A DNA stretch of 63,304 bases from Crocinitomix algicola (GCF_001661595.2 NZ_LYPF02000029.1:1-63304), one strand, 5' to 3'. Shown: positions 1 through 8,766, counted from the first letter of the stretch. Numbers and translations are program-made. Notes: a model not told the origin generated them from the sequence alone.

Positions 1-21
1 TGGTAAGATTGCGGACAACCC
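1..21 (-). repeat. Short interspersed motif, copy 1 (minus orientation)
   Basis: On the plus strand this reads TGGTAAGATTGCGGACAACC followed by C, the reverse complement of the motif that recurs through the window. It lies at the window edge, so a partner copy or RNA element may lie outside. Confidence 0.8.
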
Positions 22-85
22 TATAAATCACCATATGTCACGCAAAATAAATCTTGTCTTATTTACTCGATTATAATAATCTCCT

Positions 86-109
86 TAGAGTTTTATAAAA
101 TCAACTCTA
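86..109 (-). terminator. Weak hairpin after the sorting-domain gene
   Basis: Arms TAGAGTT and AACTCTA (10-nt loop) directly follow the stop codon of the minus-strand gene that ends at 110. There is no clear U-tract, so termination is uncertain. Confidence 0.35.
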
Positions 110-964
110 TTATTTGCGATAGACCACTTTCTTATTATAGACTCTATTCCCAACAAACAGCGCAATTATATACGTTCCATTAACTAAATCATGGGAAAGT
201 GACACCTCTTTATTGTAGCTCCCCTCTAACTCTTTCCCATAATCTTTTTGTAATATCAACCTTCCTGTCATATCCTGAATATTCAACACAATTTTATCTG
301 CTGAAGACAACACATAGTTTACATGAACAATATTTGCTTCTTCATTAATATAAGCGGATAAAGGAGAAGGTTTATCCCGTTCAAAAACACTCGCTTCTGC
401 ATCCGCGCTGATATCTTTGGAACCTAAAAATATTTCGTCCCCAGAACTTGCCCCATTATTATTCGCTTTATTTATTGCAAAATACGCCGTAACGGTGCCC
501 ATATCAATTTCTGGCGCAACCCATTGAAAAGACCAAGTTTCCATCCCAAGCGAAGCTGAGTGCCGAACATATTCCCGACCACCAAAAGCCGTTACACTGG
601 TATTTTCGCCGGCAATAAATTCTCCTGCTTTTTCATCATCCTCATTCAAAATTGTTAGTTCAAAACCATTTTTTGGTCCTTCAGGCGTTGTTATTGTAGC
701 ATTATAGGTTTGCCCTGGTATATAATTAGGTTCACCTTCAAAATTTAAAAAAGCTAATCCTTCTGCTGACATGGTTGACCCAGAATGGCAGGATGTACAA
801 TTTGATTCACCTGGCGCACCTGTTCTTCCTGCAGGAGGATTTGCAGAACTCTGCACAAGTTCAAAACCATCAACATGATATTTTTGAATGGAATTAGTTT
901 TAGATAAAAAGGAGTAAAATGCAATGGTTAAGCCCATTGCTGCAAATAAGTAGATTTTTTTCAT
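110..964 (-). CDS. Secreted CxxCH protein with choice-of-anchor-like region and T9SS sorting domain
   Basis: A 284-residue secreted protein. Residues 1-20 form a hydrophobic signal peptide. A C-T-S-C-H motif at residues 56-60 follows a G-A-P-G-E segment, which resembles the Bacteroidota 'choice-of-anchor V' family and may bind one c-type haem. The middle is beta-rich, like a Reelin-type fold. The last ~80 residues have the form of a type A T9SS C-terminal sorting domain, with a 'GRL' strand, an 'L.NGTYI' turn and a terminal 'K.VV.RK'. The protein is therefore expected to cross the outer membrane and be surface-anchored or released. It is last in a minus-strand run after a DUF5777 barrel and a dihaem cytochrome. 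Haem binding is inferred from the motif only. Confidence 0.75.
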   Translation of the reverse strand: MKKIYLFAAMGLTIAFYSFLSKTNSIQKYHVDGFELVQSSANPPAGRTGAPGESNCTSCHSGSTMSAEGLAFLNFEGEPNYIPGQTYNATITTPEGPKNGFELTILNEDDEKAGEFIAGENTSVTAFGGREYVRHSASLGMETWSFQWVAPEIDMGTVTAYFAINKANNNGASSGDEIFLGSKDISADAEASVFERDKPSPLSAYINEEANIVHVNYVLSSADKIVLNIQDMTGRLILQKDYGKELEGSYNKEVSLSHDLVNGTYIIALFVGNRVYNKKVVYRK

Positions 965-968
965 ATTC

Positions 969-993
969 AGCGTTTTATATATTATTTAACGCT
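969..993 (-). promoter_or_regulatory. Inverted repeat in the leader of the CxxCH gene
   Basis: AGCGTT and AACGCT arms flank a 13-nt AT-rich loop and end about 5 nt before the ATG at 964. The hairpin could mask the ribosome-binding region or be an operator. No function can be assigned. Confidence 0.3.
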
Positions 994-1046
994 CTACGAT
1001 TAAAAAGGTTTGGTAACACAATAAATCGTCATTGACAATCAATGCT

Positions 1047-1922
1047 TTACAATTTAAACTTTCGATTAATTGAAAAACCAAATCGCCATTGTCCATCTAA
1101 CCAATTAGAAGTGGTGTAGGGAATAAATAAATTTTCATTCAAAGCTCTTGCGTTTGAAAAATTTAAAATAAACGAATGACCACCTGTTAAAATCTCTAAT
1201 CCAAAACTCAATGGATCCTGGTAGACCTCATCTAACTGTGAAGGTCTATTAATTACGTAATTATATTCAGCTAGAAATCCAAATGTTTTAGTCACTCTCA
1301 ACCGACCACTTAAACCAGCAAAAAATAAACCATTAACATCAACAAAATCAACGAAATTACGGTGATTATATCCTCCATTCAACTGAACAGTAAATCGTTC
1401 TCCGAATTTTCTAGTCAATAATAATTGGTTGGTGAATGATAGCCGATGTATGAATGTTGGATAAGATAGAATTGAACTTTCATCATCAATTGCCTTTTTA
1501 TAGGGGAGCATGAGAGAGCTTACAAAAACTGCGGTTAAGGGACTCCCTTCATTAGCTTGCTGGACAATTCTATATTTAGCATAACCATCCACAACTCCAC
1601 TTATTAAACCAACCCCTTTGTTCCGACCGACACCTATGTCCAATTGTTCCAACAGCCCATACTCAAATGCTATTCTAACATCTGCCAAATCATCAAAACC
1701 ATAAAAATTTTCTAATCCACCTGAAGCACCCGCAATATCACCAAATTTATGTGCAATAATGACCTCTAGAGATCTGTACGGAATCATCTCAACGGAATGA
1801 TTCGACAAGACTCGTGTACCTGAAAAGTTCTCGGTGACAAAATCTCTATCCTGTCCAAAACCATTATTTCCTATAAACGATATGCCCCCTAAAAAAATAA
1901 AGAAGTAGATAATTAGTTTCAT
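1047..1922 (-). CDS. DUF5777 family outer-membrane beta-barrel protein
   Basis: A 291-residue protein with an N-terminal signal peptide (about residues 1-23, ending near 'NGFGQ'). It continues as alternating amphipathic strands ending in K-F-K-L, as in an outer-membrane barrel. The N-terminal segment 'NHSVEMIPYRSLEVIIAHKF', followed by 'FYGFDDLADVRIAFEYGL', is typical of the DUF5777 family. Its start overlaps the stop of the upstream cytochrome gene as ATGA (1919-1922), which suggests translational coupling. Family members often sit beside cytochrome-type or YceI-type genes, and their function is unknown. The context suggests an outer-membrane partner of the two CxxCH proteins around it. Confidence 0.75.
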   Translation of the reverse strand: MKLIIYFFIFLGGISFIGNNGFGQDRDFVTENFSGTRVLSNHSVEMIPYRSLEVIIAHKFGDIAGASGGLENFYGFDDLADVRIAFEYGLLEQLDIGVGRNKGVGLISGVVDGYAKYRIVQQANEGSPLTAVFVSSLMLPYKKAIDDESSILSYPTFIHRLSFTNQLLLTRKFGERFTVQLNGGYNHRNFVDFVDVNGLFFAGLSGRLRVTKTFGFLAEYNYVINRPSQLDEVYQDPLSFGLEILTGGHSFILNFSNARALNENLFIPYTTSNWLDGQWRFGFSINRKFKL

Positions 1923-2950
1923 TTTTTAATTCCCGTTTTTATGTAATAGAGCAAGTCTAGCATTTGCTCTTCACTTAATTTTTCAAAACTGTACATTGGC
2001 ATATATTGCTTTCGTCCACTCATTGCATAAGTCCCGTATCTTGTTATATGTGGAACCGCCAAATTATTATACTTATCTTTTTTACGGTGTAAATAATTAA
2101 GAGAAAGATTAGAATTGCTCAATGTAAAGTTTGTAATTCCCTTTTCTGCATCATGGCAATGCAAGCAACCTTTTGTGTAAACATATCTACCATTCTCATA
2201 GTTTGGAGTATAACCTGGAATTTCAGGAATTTTATTTGTCCCAAAATGCGCTCTATTTGCCTGATTATATTTACCTTTTAACTGTGCCAAGGCTTTATGT
2301 TTATCCGTATCTAAATGCTTTAAAAACTGTTTTAATTCAATTGCTGTAAAATTCAAATCTTCTATTTTCAATTGAATTGACTTATAATAATGTAAAACAG
2401 ACCTAATTTCCCAGCTCTCCATTGGTCTACCTTGAGAGCATTGGGTTGCACATAGTTGAATTGCGTTAACCAGAGAATCTCTGGCAGGATATACCAAATC
2501 TCCATATTTTTTCAAATAATCATCATTGTACCAAGTTGACTTATTGTACATACCATAAAAAGTAGAAGCTGGCAAATACGGAATATCATGCAATTTTCCA
2601 TATTTCAAAACAGCATCCGGCGATTCGTCCGACGGATCTTCGCTTTCCATGACTAAATTATGGCAATCAGTACAAACAAAATACTTCGAAATCCTTGTAT
2701 TGGAACCATCCAATAGAGCTCCATAACGTATCATCTCCTCTCCCATTCGCGCTGAATCTAAGTCTAATTTTTCAATGTAATGATTGGGATATTCGGAACC
2801 ACTCAACAATAACGCATCCTCAACGGTTTGGGGAAGACGAACATTATTCGATACTTGATAAGAACCAATGCGACCTTCTTCTTTTATAAAACTGAATCCG
2901 GTAACGAGGATCAAAAAAAATAAAGTAAATTGCAAAAAAATCTTCGACAT
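1919..2950 (-). CDS. Dihaem c-type cytochrome, SoxA-like
   Basis: Starting at the ATG at 2950, this encodes about 343 residues; a GTG six bases upstream would add two. The N-terminus is a signal peptide or anchor. There are two CxxCH haem motifs, C-T-D-C-H near residue 93 and C-L-H-C-H near residue 263. Between them is a 'CATQCSQGRPMESWE' segment resembling the second domain of SoxA-type cytochromes. The C-terminal 'MPMYSFEKLSEEQ' carries likely axial methionines. It should be periplasmic or lipid-face exposed and transfer electrons. No sox genes are visible here, so a thiosulfate-oxidation role cannot be claimed. It is first of three genes, overlaps the next by 4 nt, and is divergent from recG with only 48 bp between starts. 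Confidence 0.75.
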   Translation of the reverse strand: MSKIFLQFTLFFLILVTGFSFIKEEGRIGSYQVSNNVRLPQTVEDALLLSGSEYPNHYIEKLDLDSARMGEEMIRYGALLDGSNTRISKYFVCTDCHNLVMESEDPSDESPDAVLKYGKLHDIPYLPASTFYGMYNKSTWYNDDYLKKYGDLVYPARDSLVNAIQLCATQCSQGRPMESWEIRSVLHYYKSIQLKIEDLNFTAIELKQFLKHLDTDKHKALAQLKGKYNQANRAHFGTNKIPEIPGYTPNYENGRYVYTKGCLHCHDAEKGITNFTLSNSNLSLNYLHRKKDKYNNLAVPHITRYGTYAMSGRKQYMPMYSFEKLSEEQMLDLLYYIKTGIKK

Positions 2951-2998
2951 TGTCACGATAAATATTCTCTTAAATTAATTATTTTTTTCAATCTGAGA

Positions 2999-5098
2999 AT
3001 GGCAGAACTACTTTCCACCCCCATAGAATACCTCAAAGGAATTGGTCCTAAACGTGGCGCAACACTTAGAAAAGAGCTGAATATCAGTAAATATGGGGAC
3101 TTACTTTATTATTTCCCCTTTCGATACATTGACCGATCAACCTTTCACGAAATAAAGGAAATTCCTTATTTAAAAGGAGCTGTTCAATTAAAAGGCAAAA
3201 TAATTTCCGGAAGAGAAATTGGTAGTGGTAGAGGAAAAAGGTATGAAGCCGTGTTTACTGACGGAACGGGTAGAATAAATTTAGTTTGGTTTAAAGGAAT
3301 CAATTGGATTAAATCAAAAATAACACCTAATTCAACGATCATTGTTTGGGGAAAGCCCACACAATATGGAAGTAAGCTAAATATTTCACATCCCGAACTA
3401 GAGTTCATTGATCCAGCTAAACCTATTGAAAAAGGACTTCAACCGGTATATCATAGTGGAGAAAAACTGCAAAAAGCTGGATTTAACTCCAAAGGAATTG
3501 AACGAGTAATAAGCAATTTATTACCCACAATAAAAAATCAAATAAAGGAAGATTTACCTCAATGGATTATTCATGACCTCGGTTTAATGAAAAAGGAAGA
3601 GGCCGTTTACAAAATACATCTGCCAGATAATGAAGATGAGGCAAAGCGCGCTTCATTTAGATTGAAATTTCAAGAGTTATTCTACCTTCAATTGGAATTA
3701 TTAATAAGAAAACAGATCGTTCAAAAAAAAATAAAGGGGTTTACTTTTGGTGAGATTGGAGCACCATTCAATACGTTCTATGAAAACCACATTCCTTTTG
3801 AATTGACAAACGCTCAAAAAAGAGTAATCAGAGAAATTAGAAAAGACTTAAGTTCAGGCATTCATATGAACCGGTTACTACAAGGTGATGTAGGCAGCGG
3901 TAAAACACTTGTCGCACTGATGGTAATGTTAATTGCGATTGGCAACGGATATCAAACCTGTATTATGGCTCCAACCGCCATCCTAGCGACCCAGCATTTT
4001 CAGACAATAAACGATATGTTAAGTGAAATGGACATTAAGGTATCTTTATTGATTGGCGCTACAAAAAAATCCGAACGGAATGTCTTGCACGAGCAATTGC
4101 AGCAAGGTGAAATTGATATTTTGGTCGGTACCCATGCTTTGTTAGAAGATAATGTGGTTTACAAAAACCTTGGGTTAGCAATAATAGATGAGCAACATCG
4201 TTTTGGAGTTGCGCAACGATCAAAACTTTGGAAAAAAAACCTCTTGCCACCTCATCAACTTGTGATGACAGCAACCCCAATTCCTCGGACCCTTGCACTT
4301 ACCTTTTATGGAGATCTCGACGTCTCAGTAATTGACGAATTACCGCCGGGTAGGAAAGAAATTCAAACAAGTCATCGTTACGAATCTTCTCGCCTACGTG
4401 TGTTTAAATTTATTGAAGAACAAATTAAAATTGGTCGACAGATTTACATCGTCTACCCGTTGATTGACGAATCTGAAAAACTAGATTACAAAAATTTGAT
4501 GGACGGTTATGAAGCAATAACAAAACGATTTCCATTGCCCGAATATAAGGTAAGTATCGTTCATGGTAAAATGACTCCTGAAGATAAAGATTATGAAATG
4601 CAATTATTTGCTGCAGGAAAAACAAATATAATGGTAGCCACCACTGTAATTGAAGTTGGTGTTAATGTTCCAAACGCCAGTGTAATGATAATTGAGAGTG
4701 CTGAAAAGTTCGGTTTATCTCAGCTACATCAGTTGAGGGGGAGAGTTGGTCGTGGAGCCGACCAGTCCTATTGTATTCTTATGAGTGGATACAAGCTCAG
4801 TGAAAATGCAAAAAAAAGATTAAATACGATGTGTGAGACCAACGATGGTTTTAAAATTTCTGAAGTTGACCTTAAACTAAGAGGACCTGGAGATATAATG
4901 GGCACACAGCAAAGTGGAATTCTTAATTTAAAAATTTCAGATTTAGCGAAGGACAATCAAATTGTACAAATTGCAAGAGACAAAGCAATAGCATTATTGG
5001 AAAAAGATCCTAAATTTGAAAATGAAGAACATCAGTATCTAGGCAAAAAATTAAAAGCTATTATCCAATCAAAACCTAACTGGAGTCGAATTAGTTAA
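2999..5098 (+). CDS. recG: ATP-dependent DNA helicase RecG
   Basis: From the ATG at 2999 this encodes 699 residues, the usual RecG size. An upstream in-frame extension to 2930 lacks homology and would overlap the divergent cytochrome gene. The N-terminal wedge domain includes an OB-fold and opens with 'TPIEYLKGIGPKRG'. Helicase motifs follow in order: Walker A 'GDVGSGKT', 'DEQHRFG' (DExH box), 'TATPIPRT', and motif VI 'QLRGRVGRG'. RecG remodels stalled forks and branched DNA (fork regression, Holliday-junction migration). It is a stand-alone gene followed by a small secreted protein. Confidence 0.97.
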   Translation: MAELLSTPIEYLKGIGPKRGATLRKELNISKYGDLLYYFPFRYIDRSTFHEIKEIPYLKGAVQLKGKIISGREIGSGRGKRYEAVFTDGTGRINLVWFKGINWIKSKITPNSTIIVWGKPTQYGSKLNISHPELEFIDPAKPIEKGLQPVYHSGEKLQKAGFNSKGIERVISNLLPTIKNQIKEDLPQWIIHDLGLMKKEEAVYKIHLPDNEDEAKRASFRLKFQELFYLQLELLIRKQIVQKKIKGFTFGEIGAPFNTFYENHIPFELTNAQKRVIREIRKDLSSGIHMNRLLQGDVGSGKTLVALMVMLIAIGNGYQTCIMAPTAILATQHFQTINDMLSEMDIKVSLLIGATKKSERNVLHEQLQQGEIDILVGTHALLEDNVVYKNLGLAIIDEQHRFGVAQRSKLWKKNLLPPHQLVMTATPIPRTLALTFYGDLDVSVIDELPPGRKEIQTSHRYESSRLRVFKFIEEQIKIGRQIYIVYPLIDESEKLDYKNLMDGYEAITKRFPLPEYKVSIVHGKMTPEDKDYEMQLFAAGKTNIMVATTVIEVGVNVPNASVMIIESAEKFGLSQLHQLRGRVGRGADQSYCILMSGYKLSENAKKRLNTMCETNDGFKISEVDLKLRGPGDIMGTQQSGILNLKISDLAKDNQIVQIARDKAIALLEKDPKFENEEHQYLGKKLKAIIQSKPNWSRIS

Positions 5099-5134
5099 AC
5101 TACTCAGCCTAAAATTAAATAAAAAAGGAAGTTG

Positions 5135-5467
5135 ATGAATAAAATATTAACACTCGCTGTTTTGCTATTCTCTAGTGGATGGGCCCTAAGCCAGGTTGAA
5201 GGACCAGTAATGGATGATCAACGCATAGTCACTGATAGTATTTCATATCAAATAAAGGCGAGTTCAGCCGGCATTCTTGTTTTTGACATTGCCGTGGATA
5301 ACAATGGCAATGTAACATCATGCACCCTAAACAGAGATTCTTCAACTCATAAGAGTATGAAGTCGGCATATGAAGCAAAAAACAGAATTTTAATGAATTT
5401 AAAATTTGAAAAAGGAACAAAATTCCCAGTTCATCACCAAGGAAGAGTCATTATAACTGCACAATAG
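5135..5467 (+). CDS. Small secreted protein with TonB C-terminal-like fold
   Basis: A 110-residue protein from the ATG at 5135, preceded by an AAAAAGGAAG ribosome-binding region; the TTG one codon upstream is unlikely to be the start. A signal peptide ends near 'ALSQ'. The rest resembles the TonB C-terminal module: 'G.LVFDIAVDNNGNVTSC' followed by a helix and a 'MNLKF' strand. It lacks the proline-rich linker and membrane anchor of a true TonB, so it is probably a periplasmic or outer-membrane-associated protein of unknown role. The assignment rests on strand pattern only. Confidence 0.55.
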   Translation: MNKILTLAVLLFSSGWALSQVEGPVMDDQRIVTDSISYQIKASSAGILVFDIAVDNNGNVTSCTLNRDSSTHKSMKSAYEAKNRILMNLKFEKGTKFPVHHQGRVIITAQ

Positions 5468-5468
5468 G

Positions 5469-6089
5469 TTATTCAGTACCCATCAAATCCTCGTAATAGA
5501 TTTTTATTTCTGCCGTGTCTCTCAAAAAGTCTACCTTTCCTATTTCTATTCTATGGATTTCCAACCCTGTTCGATCTTGCAAATCAGCCAATAAAATTTC
5601 ATAGTTCTCTGGTTTAATATTCTGAATTTTCTCGTATGTAATCGTTTTATCCACTTCATTGCTTTGTAACCACCAATTTTCCATAACAAAAACGATAAAC
5701 CAAACAATACCATTAATAAACAGGAGCTCTATATAACTCAGCTTCCCTGCTAATGCATTTATAACTGCCAACCCAATCACAAGGAAGAGATATGTCATCT
5801 CCCTAATCCTCATAGGATTAGTTCGATACCTTATAATGCCAAAAATTGCAAATAAACCAAGCCCCATTCCGACTTCCATTTCGAATTTTTTAAGTGCGAA
5901 GCAAATAAAAAATGAAATAACGGAAATCATATAAAAAGTGAATAGGTAGTTTTTACGGGGGGTTTTTTTGTAATAAACATACCTGATAATCACAGTTAAA
6001 AAGAGAAAATTTATTGTAAACCGTATCATTAATTTCCAAAGGTCATCATCAAAAACCTTCATTCCTAAAAATGAGAAATCACTATCCAT
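5469..6089 (-). CDS. DUF4956 family membrane protein
   Basis: About 206 residues from the ATG at 6089; a TTG at 6101 would overlap the upstream gene. Four hydrophobic segments are followed by a soluble C-terminal domain. The core 'GLFAIFGIIRYRTNPMRIRE' is the hallmark of DUF4956, usually found next to VTC-domain polyphosphate polymerases, as here. The C-terminal domain ('DRTGLEIHRIEIGKVDFLRD') resembles a small alpha/beta domain facing the cytoplasm. It is the second gene of a two-gene operon with the polymerase. A role in polyphosphate transport or regulation is inferred from this recurrent pairing, not demonstrated. Confidence 0.85.
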   Translation of the reverse strand: MDSDFSFLGMKVFDDDLWKLMIRFTINFLFLTVIIRYVYYKKTPRKNYLFTFYMISVISFFICFALKKFEMEVGMGLGLFAIFGIIRYRTNPMRIREMTYLFLVIGLAVINALAGKLSYIELLFINGIVWFIVFVMENWWLQSNEVDKTITYEKIQNIKPENYEILLADLQDRTGLEIHRIEIGKVDFLRDTAEIKIYYEDLMGTE

Positions 6090-6093
6090 ATAA

Positions 6094-6852
6094 TTATTCA
6101 ATTAATTTTTCTATTGTTCTAATTTTGTCCTTAAAGTTGTTGTATTTCAAATTGGGGTATATTCCTAATGCGCCGATACAGTATTTACTCATACTGTGCT
6201 CACGGATCAGATTCTCTTTCATTAAGTTATAAAAAACACTATTCCTATTTGCATATTCTTGTTTAAGTTCGGCAACAACAATATCCGAATAGTTAATAAC
6301 CTTCTTTTCCCATTTAAAGTTTAAGTCTAAGTCTAATGTCAGTCGTTCATTGTCTGAATTACTCACTAAGGTAATACGTCTAAACTTGTTCCAAAGTTTC
6401 GCTTCCAGTGGTATTGCTTCACCGATAGCCGCTTCTATATAAGCATTTGATTTTTCACTAAGTTCGAGTTGAAAATCTGAAAGGCTTATTCTGTTTTTCA
6501 ACGTTCGACCTTTGTATTTATTTTTAATTTCCAAGAAAAATAGGTCAGACTCTTGGTAATTTCTAATTCTTACTTTATATCTATTGCCCTTACCGTTATG
6601 ATGGTCTAGATAGAACTGAAAGTTCTGTGTATCAAAATAAAGGGTATTGTAGGTAGAAGCCGAGACCCCTTCAATTGTTAAAACTCTATAGCTAGGCGAT
6701 AATTTTTTTAAAAAAACAGCTAAATCCGACCGTTTAAACACGAACTTGGTATCGTTCCTATTCATCAATCGTACCTCATCCATTTCAGCCAAAGAAATTG
6801 GCTTAAAACCCTTTAACGCATTTAAATCAAGGTATGAAGACTGGTTTATCAT
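6094..6852 (-). CDS. VTC-domain polyphosphate polymerase
   Basis: 252 residues matching the VTC catalytic core, a triphosphate tunnel fold that makes polyphosphate from ATP. Visible landmarks are 'NRNDTKFVF' near residue 33, 'YFDT', the basic strand 'RYKVRIRNY', 'EIKNKYKGRTLKNRI', 'AELKQEYANR' and 'SMSKYCIG'. These supply the tunnel arginines and lysines and the metal-binding glutamates. There is no SPX domain, as usual in bacteria. The gene overlaps or abuts DUF4956 downstream. The 5' side is a 509-bp region carrying RNA element A and two short motifs. Confidence 0.85.
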   Translation of the reverse strand: MINQSSYLDLNALKGFKPISLAEMDEVRLMNRNDTKFVFKRSDLAVFLKKLSPSYRVLTIEGVSASTYNTLYFDTQNFQFYLDHHNGKGNRYKVRIRNYQESDLFFLEIKNKYKGRTLKNRISLSDFQLELSEKSNAYIEAAIGEAIPLEAKLWNKFRRITLVSNSDNERLTLDLDLNFKWEKKVINYSDIVVAELKQEYANRNSVFYNLMKENLIREHSMSKYCIGALGIYPNLKYNNFKDKIRTIEKLIE

Positions 6853-6969
6853 CAGGGGTCAAAAGTAATTTATTTTATTGAGAATTGTTATACATTAACA
6901 GATTATGAAAGATGAAATAAATAGTTGTCCATAATAAAAAAAAGAGCAAAATAGAATAAGCAAAATATT

Positions 6970-7114
6970 GCGTTAGGGATTGGCGCAATTGTTTAAGCTC
7001 TCCTCTTGTTTGCCGTCTGACACGGACAGACAAGAGGAAGCGAGTGCAGAAAGCCCGACCACCGCACCAATATGTTCTTCAAATTTCACTGAAGTTATAG
7101 CGGTGGGAACGCCC
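6970..7114 (+). ncRNA. Structured RNA element, copy A
   Basis: A 145-nt copy. It begins GCGTTAGGGATTGGCGCAAT and ends GGGAACGCCC, so GCGTT and AACGC can close the element. Hairpin 1 uses CCTCTTGT/ACAAGAGG. The conserved block AAGCGAGTGCAGAAAGCCCG follows. Hairpin 2 uses CCACCGC/GCGGTGG. The other four copies use different stem sequences in both hairpins but still pair. It may correspond to a catalogued Bacteroidota motif such as Flavo-1, which could not be checked here. Confidence 0.75.
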
Positions 7115-7157
7115 AGAAATAAACACATTGTATTATTTAATAAATCAACCTAATTTA

Positions 7158-7178
7158 TGGTTGTCCGCAATTGTACCA
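7158..7178 (+). repeat. Short interspersed motif, copy 2
   Basis: GGTTGTCCGCAATTGTACCA preceded by T. It is 44 bp downstream of RNA element A and paired with the copy at 7286 (128 bp start to start). Confidence 0.85.
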
Positions 7179-7285
7179 CCAAATTCTAGCAAACAAAATG
7201 CCTTATGCATCTGGGACTTGTTTTAAAAAAATCTGACTGTTATTAATATTGCCTATCTTAAAATATTAAAAAAGTCATACTTTTA

Positions 7286-7306
7286 TGGTTGTCCGTAATC
7301 GTACCA
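7286..7306 (+). repeat. Short interspersed motif, copy 3
   Basis: GGTTGTCCGTAATCGTACCA preceded by T; one substitution in the core. It lies 56 bp before the cdd start. Confidence 0.85.
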
Positions 7307-7361
7307 CAAAGCATTGCGACCACATTAATGATTTAGACCTTCAATAAACGAAACTTCAACT

Positions 7362-7841
7362 ATGGGCTCAAACCGAATAGAAATTTTTTATGATTCATAT
7401 CATTTAGATGATATTGTGGAAGAAGATTTAAGATCTCAAATTCTATCAACCATTGCTTTTGCTGATAATGCCTATGCCCCTTATTCTAAATTTAAAGTTA
7501 GTGCCATTATTCGTCTTGAAAATGGACTATTAGTTAAAGGTGCAAATGTTGAAAATGCCTCCTACCCAGTTTCTAATTGCGCTGAAAGGAATGTGTTATC
7601 CCATACTACAACAAATTACCCCAAAGAAACTATAGCATCCATTTGTATTTACGCCGACAAAAACTTAAAAAAACCGGTACCGCCCTGTGGCCTGTGTCGG
7701 CAAACCTTGTTAGAAATTGAAAATAGACAAGATTCTCCGATTAAAGTTTATCTCGTAACCAAGTCTAAAAAGATTGTGGAATTTCATCAAGCAAAAGATT
7801 TATTACCTTTTAGTTTTGACGCTACTTTTTTAGCTGAATAA
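7362..7841 (+). CDS. cdd: Cytidine deaminase
   Basis: A 159-residue cytosolic zinc enzyme that deaminates cytidine and deoxycytidine to uridine and deoxyuridine in pyrimidine salvage. The catalytic signature is complete: C73-A-E75, with E75 as proton shuttle, and P-C109-G-L-C112-R-Q, with the three cysteines holding zinc. 'FKVSAI' and 'GANVENASYP' form the nucleoside pocket. The length fits the homotetrameric class. It is monocistronic and faces the DUF4919 gene convergently, with stop codons almost touching. Confidence 0.95.
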   Translation: MGSNRIEIFYDSYHLDDIVEEDLRSQILSTIAFADNAYAPYSKFKVSAIIRLENGLLVKGANVENASYPVSNCAERNVLSHTTTNYPKETIASICIYADKNLKKPVPPCGLCRQTLLEIENRQDSPIKVYLVTKSKKIVEFHQAKDLLPFSFDATFLAE

Positions 7842-7842
7842 C

Positions 7843-8562
7843 TTATTCATCTTCATCGGGCAAAGGTTCTGCTCTAGGTAATTCAGATTGATTAAACGAC
7901 TTGGACAAATTAGAAAGGGGCATTCGTGCATTAAAATAGAGCTCTTTTATTCTGGTTTTACGCGGCTGCTCGCTTTTTGAAAAAACAAGTAAATCACACA
8001 CCCCTATTAAATCTTGATGCACCACTTTTAAACCCAGGTCTTTTGCAATTAAATACTCATCATCAACAGACACAACAACAAACCCAGATTCGCAATTATG
8101 TCCTGTACCACTGGCATAGATTACTTCTAAAAATGAAACATAAATGTTTGCAAACACAATTGCTTTTTCCGTTTGTCCATTTTTACCATAGAGATAAGTT
8201 AATTGAAGTATAACGTCTAGATTAATTGGATTTTCATAAAAAACAGCTAATCCTATATTTAACAAAGAATCACCCGTTTTTTCAGCATCTAGGGCATTAT
8301 TAAATTGAACCTCTTTTTCTGTTGCTCCATAAGGATGATAATTCTCTTGAAAAACACTACCATAGTATAAGTATCTGAATTCATCAGCGGTTAAATTCGT
8401 ATCCAACTTTAACAATCGATTAATTAAGTTGGGGTAGAAATACCGTGAATTTGAATCATTGATTGAGTCATTTATTACGTCAAAGTCAATTTTTGATAGC
8501 TGTTGAGAAAACGATATACCTCTTGTTGTGAGCATAAGTAAACAAAGAATTAGCTTTGACAT
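7843..8562 (-). CDS. Secreted DUF4919-family protein
   Basis: 239 residues with an N-terminal signal peptide (about residues 1-19, 'GISFSQQ'). The 'RYFYPNLINRLLKLDTNLTADEFRYLYYGSVFQENYHPYG' region, split here by 'LLKLDTNLTADE', is characteristic of DUF4919, a Bacteroidota family of unknown function. Later helices ('YLYGKNGQTEKAIVFANIY') look TPR-like. The C-terminal tail is acidic (PDEDE). Monocistronic, convergent with cdd. No function can be assigned. Confidence 0.7.
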   Translation of the reverse strand: MSKLILCLLMLTTRGISFSQQLSKIDFDVINDSINDSNSRYFYPNLINRLLKLDTNLTADEFRYLYYGSVFQENYHPYGATEKEVQFNNALDAEKTGDSLLNIGLAVFYENPINLDVILQLTYLYGKNGQTEKAIVFANIYVSFLEVIYASGTGHNCESGFVVVSVDDEYLIAKDLGLKVVHQDLIGVCDLLVFSKSEQPRKTRIKELYFNARMPLSNLSKSFNQSELPRAEPLPDEDE

Positions 8563-8766
8563 TTCAGCAATTTTAAAGGATTAAAGACACCAATAAAAGT
8601 AACAATATACCAAAGAGTTACAGCTATTAAGATAATTTATTTGATATTTCATATCATTATTTCGTTTTTACATCGACCAACTGTGATAATTCAAGCAAAA
8701 TAAATAAAACAAGATAGATACTTATCGATTAAATTTAATCATCGAAAATATTTCAAAATAATCATT

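Larger units (their letters stand above)
6853..7361. other. 509-bp intergenic island between divergent genes
   Basis: Lies between the minus-strand polyphosphate polymerase and plus-strand cdd. It holds structured RNA element A (6970-7114) and two plus-oriented short motifs (7158 and 7286). No ORF or canonical promoter is convincing. The rest is AT-rich spacer. Confidence 0.8.

Noticed and set aside
2930-2998. N-terminal extension of RecG
   Set aside because: It overlaps the divergent cytochrome gene and has no family similarity; the ATG at 2999 begins the conserved region.
7158-7306. CRISPR array built from the short motif
   Set aside because: Spacing is irregular (78 to 154 bp), orientation switches, copies are scattered over 63 kb as pairs, and no cas genes are present.
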